A DNA stretch of 20,432 nt from Candidatus Margulisiibacteriota bacterium (GTDB lineage Bacteria; Margulisbacteria; WOR-1; JAKLHX01), in NCBI GenBank assembly GCA_022709925.1, contig JAKLHX010000005.1, forward strand, positions 1 to 20,432, in the 5' to 3' direction. A program made the position numbers and the translations under genes. This document shows, piece by piece, positions 16,144 to 20,432 of the stretch. Numbering within the stretch: position 1 is the first letter of the stretch; each line of letters starts with the position of its first letter. Under the pieces are notes generated by a model, which did not search any database, had not been told where the DNA came from, and saw only the letters and a list, made by a program, of their open reading frames with translations.

Positions 16144-16500
16144 ATGTCCTTCAGGTTCAGGAATTTTTCGGTTTATAAGGAAATACTGGATTTTATCAGG
16201 GAAATATACCAAATGACCGAAATGTTCCCCAAAAAAGAGGTCTTTGGGTTGACCGGTCAAATAAAGAGAGCATCAACGTCCATTGCATTGAATCTGGCAG
16301 AGGGCTCGGACCGAGGATCGGACAAGGAATTCAAACGATTCATAAATATTTCTATCGGCTCGGCAAACGAAGTCGTTGCTGTATTGGATATTGCTCTCGA
16401 CAATAAATACATTGATCGAAAGACTCATAATGCTTTGCTGGAAAAATCCGAAAAGATCGTCAGGCAGTTAAGCACATTAGCTCAACGACTAACAAACTGA
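16144..16500 (+). CDS. Four-helix-bundle protein (23S rRNA intervening-sequence protein family)
   Basis: 118 residues, typical length. It matches the S23/IVP family pattern: FSVYKEILDFIREIYQMTEMFPKKE-type first helix (about 8-31), then FGLTGQIKRASTSIALNLAEG (34-54), DKEFKRFINISIGSANEVVAVLDIA (60-84) and a last amphipathic helix to the end. The conserved phrases QI.RAS.SI..N.AEG and F..IS.GS..E are clear. AAGGA lies eight bases before the ATG. The family is encoded in 23S rRNA insertions in some bacteria, occurs as Avd in diversity-generating retroelements, and is often a chromosomal orphan; its biochemical role is poorly known, with nucleic-acid binding shown for Avd. Here there is no rRNA and no reverse transcriptase. 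The gene is bracketed by inverted palindrome-cassette arrays (C and D) and interrupts an otherwise minus-strand gene row, which suggests arrival as a small element. Confidence 0.9.
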   Translation: MSFRFRNFSVYKEILDFIREIYQMTEMFPKKEVFGLTGQIKRASTSIALNLAEGSDRGSDKEFKRFINISIGSANEVVAVLDIALDNKYIDRKTHNALLEKSEKIVRQLSTLAQRLTN

Positions 16501-16510
16501 TTACTCTGCT

Positions 16511-16648
16511 GGCTGTTAGCCGTAGTGAGCAAAGCGAACGTGCCGTAGCGATCCTGAGCGTAGCGAATGGGGAGCGGCCGTAGGCCCTTTAGGGCCGTGC
16601 CGTAAGCCCCGCCAGGGGCTGTGCCGTAGCGAACGAAGTGAGCGTGCC
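16511..16648 (+). repeat. Palindrome-cassette repeat, cluster D (downstream of four-helix gene)
   Basis: The longest array, in forward orientation, starting ten bases after the gene's stop. It has core GGCTGTTAGCC (16511-16521), cassette GTGAGCAAAGCGAAC (16525-16539), linker GTGCCGTA (16540-16547), a complex cassette (16548-16579), GGCCCTTTAGGGCC (16583-16596), linker GTGCCGTA (16597-16604), AGCCCCGCCAGGGGCT (16605-16620), linker GTGCCGTA (16621-16628), GCGAACGAAGTGAGC (16629-16643), and a final GTGCC. The linker is therefore exact three times while the cassettes differ completely. The array ends seven bases from the sensor-kinase stop codon, filling a convergent gene gap. Confidence 0.8.
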
Positions 16649-16655
16649 TTTCCCT

Positions 16656-18782
16656 TCAGCTCTTCAACTCTACCTTGACCGTTGTTCCCTTGCCGGGGGC
16701 GCTGTCGAAGGAGATGGTGCCGTTCATGGCCTTTACGGATTGGTCGACGATCGAAAGACCGAGACCTATCCCGTGTTCTTTTGTCGTAAAGAACGGGTCG
16801 AATATCCTTTGCATTACCTGCGGCGTTATGCCGTGACCCGTGTCCGATATATACATGACAGGAGCACCGTCTTCCGTCTTGGCCGTCACGGACAGTTGTC
16901 CTCCGTCCGGCATGGCCTCTATCGCGTTCATAAAAAGGTTGAGCAGTATCTGCTTCATGCCGTTCTTGTCGGCACCTATTTCAAGGCCTTCTTCGCAGGA
17001 TATGGAGATATTTATGCCTCGTTTCGCGGCTGTTTCCTGAACAAGGACCATGACATCGTCTATGATCTTTCTAGCGTTCAGCCTGTCTATCCGAAGCATC
17101 GACGGTTTGGAGAATTCGAGGACGCCCTGCATCAAAAGGCGCATTTTTTCAACCTCGGCAAAAAGCGTTTTTGACTGTCCAAGCAAAAATTCCCGGTCGT
17201 CCTTCTTCGACGGCAGTTGGGTCGAGAACCATTCTATGTAGGAAAGCGCGCTCTGCGCTTCGCTCGCGACGCCGGCCGTCGCCTTTCCCAGGTCGGCCAG
17301 CTTCTCTATGTTCATCGATTTTTCTATGGTCTTGAGCTGTTCCTTGTAGAGCATCGCGTTCTCTATGCTCATGACTACCTGGCTGGCAAGGTTCTCCAGC
17401 AGTGTTATGTCGCTGTTGGAGAAAGCGTCCTCCGACTTTTTCCTGTCGGTGACCAGGAACGCTATAAGTTTGTAGTCCTTTTTCTTGGATATGCTGGGGA
17501 TAGCGATGACGGACTTAATCTCAGCCATCTCGCCGAGCATCTTTTGCATCGACGACCTGTCCCTGTTGTCGTCTTTTTTCACGCGCCTCGTCTTGTCCAC
17601 CGCGAACTGCATCTCTTCGGCGATTATCAGATGCCCGGTCTTTTTCATGACATGTATCATCTCAAGATCACCGGATACCTGGGAACCTTTGAGCGCGGCC
17701 AGAGAGCCCCTGGCATCCTCGCAGACATAGGCCGTCTTTTCCTCATCGTATATGAAGCATGCCGTACCGAAAAGCCTGAACGTTTGCATGGCAGAACGGG
17801 TTATATATTCTGCAAGCCCTTCTATTTTCATCAGTTTTTTTACGCCGTCAGAAAATTTGTGGGCGATCTTATCCGACTCGTATTTGGTCTTAAAAAAGTT
17901 TTTGTCGATAAATTCTTGCAGCCGGTTTTTTATCGGTTGAAACAACAGGGCAAGGACAAATATCGCCGGCAGCATGAACCACAAAACATTGAAACCAGGA
18001 ATGAAATTCAATAGAACATTTGATGCGTATATAGCCATAATGTACAATCCGGTTACAACTGCGGTGGTAGTTGTATAAAGCAAGCCTCGTTGAATGATTA
18101 TTTCGGTATCCATAAGTCTCGCCCTGGTAAACGTATAAACCATCAGCCCGCTGTAAATCATTACCAGAACATTGTCTATCGGAGGAGTCTCAATGCTAAA
18201 AACCAACAACAGATAAAAAGAAGCCGCTATTATGACCACACTATAAGAAAATGATAAATATTGCAGTTGGTTCTTTTTTATGCCCTTCTCTTTTATTGTT
18301 GCCAGATACAGATGAAGAAGGCCATAGACAGTCGCCCATGCAAAGAAAGCAATGAATACAAACCACATAGGCCCAGGCTGCGCAATATAACGGAATGTTA
18401 AGCGGTGATTTACTTCAAGTATGTATATATCTCTAAAAAAGTAGTTCATGGCCAGGAATGTTGAAGAAAGAAAGTAACTAAGCAATATTACATATTTTTT
18501 TTCTTTTAATTTATCCAATACAGCCAATATGGAATGCAAAAAAGCCGTTGGGGCAAATGCGGCCCCAGTATAGAGATATAAATCTATGTAATAGTTAGTT
18601 GTCGGGCTTAAAATGGTGCTCTCCATAAAACAACCTGAGACCCAAACAGTTATTGTAAGACTTAGCCAGAAATATGTTATGTTTACGGGATGTTTCGGAT
18701 TATGCTTTAAGACCAGTATCCCGCACAGTAGCGACGTGGACCATGCCAAAAGCGATGTAAAAGAGTATAAAGTAAATTCCAT
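16656..18782 (-). CDS. Membrane sensor histidine-kinase homologue lacking the phosphoacceptor histidine
   Basis: 708 residues. The N-terminus has about eight hydrophobic helices (residues 5-285) resembling the 7TM region of histidine kinases. A GAF-like domain follows (about 305-475), then a helical dimerisation segment (480-560) and an intact GHKL ATPase: N-box NLFMNAIEAM (615-624), DTGHGI (647-652), FDPFFTTKEHGIGLGLSI (661-678). The usual H-box (GVAHE..NPL) reads GVASEAQSAL (504-513), so Ser507 stands where the phosphorylated His belongs; I read the codon AGC on the minus strand at 17264-17262. The protein may bind ATP and sense a signal but should not autophosphorylate in the standard way. 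It could act as a partner, a phosphatase, or be decaying, although the frame is fully open. The ATG comes two bases after the upstream reductase's stop (TAAACATG), with no Shine-Dalgarno, so translation is probably coupled. No response regulator is in the window. Confidence 0.93.
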   Translation of the reverse strand: MEFTLYSFTSLLAWSTSLLCGILVLKHNPKHPVNITYFWLSLTITVWVSGCFMESTILSPTTNYYIDLYLYTGAAFAPTAFLHSILAVLDKLKEKKYVILLSYFLSSTFLAMNYFFRDIYILEVNHRLTFRYIAQPGPMWFVFIAFFAWATVYGLLHLYLATIKEKGIKKNQLQYLSFSYSVVIIAASFYLLLVFSIETPPIDNVLVMIYSGLMVYTFTRARLMDTEIIIQRGLLYTTTTAVVTGLYIMAIYASNVLLNFIPGFNVLWFMLPAIFVLALLFQPIKNRLQEFIDKNFFKTKYESDKIAHKFSDGVKKLMKIEGLAEYITRSAMQTFRLFGTACFIYDEEKTAYVCEDARGSLAALKGSQVSGDLEMIHVMKKTGHLIIAEEMQFAVDKTRRVKKDDNRDRSSMQKMLGEMAEIKSVIAIPSISKKKDYKLIAFLVTDRKKSEDAFSNSDITLLENLASQVVMSIENAMLYKEQLKTIEKSMNIEKLADLGKATAGVASEAQSALSYIEWFSTQLPSKKDDREFLLGQSKTLFAEVEKMRLLMQGVLEFSKPSMLRIDRLNARKIIDDVMVLVQETAAKRGINISISCEEGLEIGADKNGMKQILLNLFMNAIEAMPDGGQLSVTAKTEDGAPVMYISDTGHGITPQVMQRIFDPFFTTKEHGIGLGLSIVDQSVKAMNGTISFDSAPGKGTTVKVELKS

Positions 18783-18784
18783 GT

Positions 18785-19975
18785 TTAACTTATTTCGAGG
18801 CCGAAATGATTTTCTTTCGCAAACCCGATCAATTTACCAAAATTCGCTTCGTTCATCGGCGGACAAGCAATCCCATGTTTTTTTCTGAAGTCCTTTAGAT
18901 TGTCAGTGTAAAACCTTATATTGTTCTCTAGCAAATAAGGAGTATATATCCGGCCAACACTTTTGTAATAGAGCTTTTCCGTCTTGTTCATGTCTTCCGG
19001 GATCTTATTTACAAATTCGACGCCTGAGATACCGAGCTCTTTCAACATTATTCTTAAGTATGTATCGTTCTTTATTTCGTGTTCGTTTGCCAAATGATAG
19101 CTCTGGCCGCTGTCGTTATAATAGGACAAAGCCCACAAAAGCTTAGCCGCATAATCGGCAGGAACACTGTTTAAGAAGGCTTCCGGATCACACAGCACTC
19201 GCAATGGCATACTCAACTGTTCTGAATAAACATTTTTTTTGTCTTTAACCGCCTTCATTTTTTGTCTGAGCAGGAATTGTGCCCATGCGTAGAACGTATC
19301 GTATTTGCAGATACTCCCTATCTTCTCCTCAATAAGGCGTCCGCAAATACCCACAGGCCGGTGCGATCGGAATTTGATATGATTTGCCTTGCAAAATTGC
19401 CGGACTCTATTTTCCGCCAAAAGCTTGGATTCTTCATAAAAATTCCTAAACTTATCGCTAAGGTTGATCGTATCCGGTCTAATAACCCCTTTTTCTGTGC
19501 CATATGAATATGCCGTACCGGTAAATACGAATTCTCCAATTTTTAATTGGCTGGCAAGTTCTAAGACCCTGTTTGTGCCCTCTATGTTTAGCTTGACAAG
19601 CTTTTCTTTTGTTGCAACAGCAGGCCTAAAATCGGATATGGCCGCAAGATGAAAAAAGAAATCTATGGGCTTATTTTTTAATGTGACAAGATCTTGCCCT
19701 GAGATGCCAAGATTTGGCTTGCTAAGATCGAACTCGATCGGAATTATGTTCTTGCTTAGCATTTCGGAAGAGAAACCATCTACTCCGGAGGATACATAAT
19801 CAATGCCGTCATTTTTCAACAATGTAGCAATTCTTTTTTTAAGAGGAAAGGATTCTGAGGATCTTCCAAAAGCGATTATTTCTAAATCGCTGTTATCATT
19901 AAGATAAAACTTCAATATTTCAAAAAGAAGGTTTCTTGCTAATAATCCGGTTATACCAGTTATGGCAACACGCAT
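18785..19975 (-). CDS. Extended-SDR NAD(P)-dependent epimerase/thioester-reductase-like protein
   Basis: 396 residues. It has an N-terminal Rossmann fold with VAITGITGLLARNLL (TGxTGxxA, residues 3-17), FFHLAA (107-112) near the cofactor, FTGTAYSYG (151-159) and the catalytic Tyr180-x3-Lys184 (YEESK). It is followed by HRPVGICG (205-212), typical of extended SDRs of the male-sterility/thioester-reductase-like group. The C-terminal 150 residues carry the substrate part and are not diagnostic. It probably acts on a nucleotide-sugar or an acyl-thioester substrate in the cytoplasm; the sequence does not tell which. It is first in a two-gene unit with the sensor-kinase homologue (2-base gap). The ATG has no Shine-Dalgarno; a weak -10 close upstream would leave a leader of only a few bases. 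Confidence 0.88.
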   Translation of the reverse strand: MRVAITGITGLLARNLLFEILKFYLNDNSDLEIIAFGRSSESFPLKKRIATLLKNDGIDYVSSGVDGFSSEMLSKNIIPIEFDLSKPNLGISGQDLVTLKNKPIDFFFHLAAISDFRPAVATKEKLVKLNIEGTNRVLELASQLKIGEFVFTGTAYSYGTEKGVIRPDTINLSDKFRNFYEESKLLAENRVRQFCKANHIKFRSHRPVGICGRLIEEKIGSICKYDTFYAWAQFLLRQKMKAVKDKKNVYSEQLSMPLRVLCDPEAFLNSVPADYAAKLLWALSYYNDSGQSYHLANEHEIKNDTYLRIMLKELGISGVEFVNKIPEDMNKTEKLYYKSVGRIYTPYLLENNIRFYTDNLKDFRKKHGIACPPMNEANFGKLIGFAKENHFGLEIS

Positions 19976-19989
19976 TTGTAACAGATTTT

Positions 19990-19995
19990 ATCATA
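19990..19995 (-). promoter_or_regulatory. Possible -10 of the reductase/sensor unit
   Basis: TATGAT on the minus strand lies 14 bases before the ATG, with TTATAT at 17-base spacing as a poor -35. If used, the leader would be about seven bases or nearly leaderless, which would agree with the missing Shine-Dalgarno. Weak evidence. Confidence 0.3.
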
Positions 19996-20082
19996 AACTG
20001 TGAATAAAAGGTATATAAGAGCGGCGGTTATCGCTAAAAAGCTTCTTTTTGGAGTATTTCCTGCCGTTCATATAAATATTAT

Positions 20083-20111
20083 TAGACAAAAAAACATCTC
20101 CATGCTATACT
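20083..20111 (+). promoter_or_regulatory. Sigma-70-like promoter inside an intergenic hairpin
   Basis: TAGACA (20083-20088), 17 bases, then TATACT (20106-20111): 5/6 and 5/6 matches at ideal spacing. No gene starts downstream on this strand within the window. A transcript starting near 20118 would meet the GAGCT-AAAA-AGCTC stem (20149-20162) followed by CATTTTTT, so it could be a very short RNA of about 50 bases. Confidence 0.4.
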
Positions 20112-20135
20112 TTACTCCAAAACAGAGATGTTTTT
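20088..20135 (-). terminator. Inverted repeat with T-run, possible terminator of the gene at the right edge
   Basis: AAAAACATCTC (20090-20100) and GAGATGTTTTT (20125-20135) are perfect 11-base arms around a 24-base loop. On the minus strand the second arm runs into seven Ts (20094-20088). It lies between the right-edge gene and the reductase, as a terminator would. The long loop is unusual and lowers confidence. Confidence 0.4.
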
Positions 20136-20240
20136 GGGATGGTTTCGAGAGCTAAAAAGCTCCATTTTTTATGCGGTTGACATAAAGGTTGGTCTTTACG
20201 CCAAACACAGCCAGTATAAGTCGAAACTATAGGCCTGCTC

Positions 20241-20432
20241 TCAAAAAAGGTCTTTTAACGGCCTCTTTAGGGGTTTTCTCGCGCAAAAATACGGACTCAA
20301 CGAATACTGATTTACCACTCCCTCCGTAGCTGGCAGAAGTTCTACCAAGCTGTCTGAATTGGTTGTAAAATCTTGGATTTCAACTTTAAACCAAGTATCC
20401 ACACCAAGGTTGTTTTGAATCTTGAGGGACTT
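20241..20432 (-). CDS. C-terminal fragment of an unidentified protein, 5' end outside window
   Basis: The minus-strand frame from the right edge is open for 63 codons and stops with TGA at 20243-20241. It has no methionine in the window, so it is visible only as a partial gene. The residues look like ordinary protein (VDTWFKVEIQDFTTNSDSLV, later basic, ending RKPLKRPLKDLF). I do not recognise it. The other frames here close earlier or look less protein-like, and a terminator-like inverted repeat follows about 105 bases after the stop, which supports a real gene end. Confidence 0.4.
   Translation of the reverse strand, partial: KSLKIQNNLGVDTWFKVEIQDFTTNSDSLVELLPATEGVVNQYSLSPYFCARKPLKRPLKDLF

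Noticed and set aside
16144..16500. Diversity-generating retroelement Avd or 23S rRNA insertion
   Set aside because: The protein family fits, but no reverse transcriptase, template/variable repeat pair or rRNA sequence lies nearby.
16511..16648. CRISPR array (constant linker with variable spacers)
   Set aside because: The constant part is only eight bases, the variable parts are 14-19 base palindromes rather than unique spacers of about 30 bases, and no cas gene is present.

Overview
The window looks like chromosomal DNA from an uncultured Gram-negative-type bacterium. The largest gene encodes an apparent outer-membrane beta-barrel. The histidine-kinase homologue has a 7TM-type N-terminus of a kind common in poorly cultured phyla. 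The left half is filled by very long genes rich in AGA and ATA codons. A lineage such as Omnitrophota or WOR-1/Margulisbacteria would fit, but this rests on general impression only; there is no rRNA or marker gene to settle it.

Layout. Positions 3-11496 (+ strand) hold three co-oriented genes: the 3' end of an alpha-helical protein, a 1090-residue tetratricopeptide-repeat (TPR) protein, and a giant protein of about 2380 residues. The giant protein has a long TPR solenoid, a beta-barrel-like region split by a large insertion, and a long charged helical tail. An 85-residue orphan gene follows at 11656-11913. On the minus strand, clpC and radA (15897 to 12083) overlap by one base and form a classical stress/repair pair; clpC has a good extended -10 promoter. 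A small four-helix-bundle (23S intervening-sequence-protein type) gene lies at 16144-16500 (+). On the minus strand from 19975 to 16656 there is a two-gene unit: an extended-SDR reductase/epimerase and a membrane sensor kinase homologue whose phosphoacceptor histidine is replaced by serine. The right edge carries a probable C-terminal fragment of another minus-strand gene.

The most unusual signal is in the intergenic DNA. Four clusters (11504-11535, 11914-12087, 16055-16129, 16511-16648) are built from one construction kit: a core GCTGTTAGC/GCCGTTAGC, an 8-base linker GTGCCGTA, and interchangeable palindromic or near-palindromic cassettes of mostly 14-19 bases, some nested inside others. Two clusters in opposite orientation bracket the four-helix-bundle gene. 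The cluster between the orphan gene and radA has the same reverse-core-centre-core-forward topology, with 21 bases in place of the gene. I infer a REPIN/RAYT-like or MITE-like relationship: a gene-bearing element and gene-free relatives, built from palindromic cassettes. This is a hypothesis from one window, not an established system.

No CRISPR array, tRNA, rRNA, reverse transcriptase, transposase or integrase was recognised.
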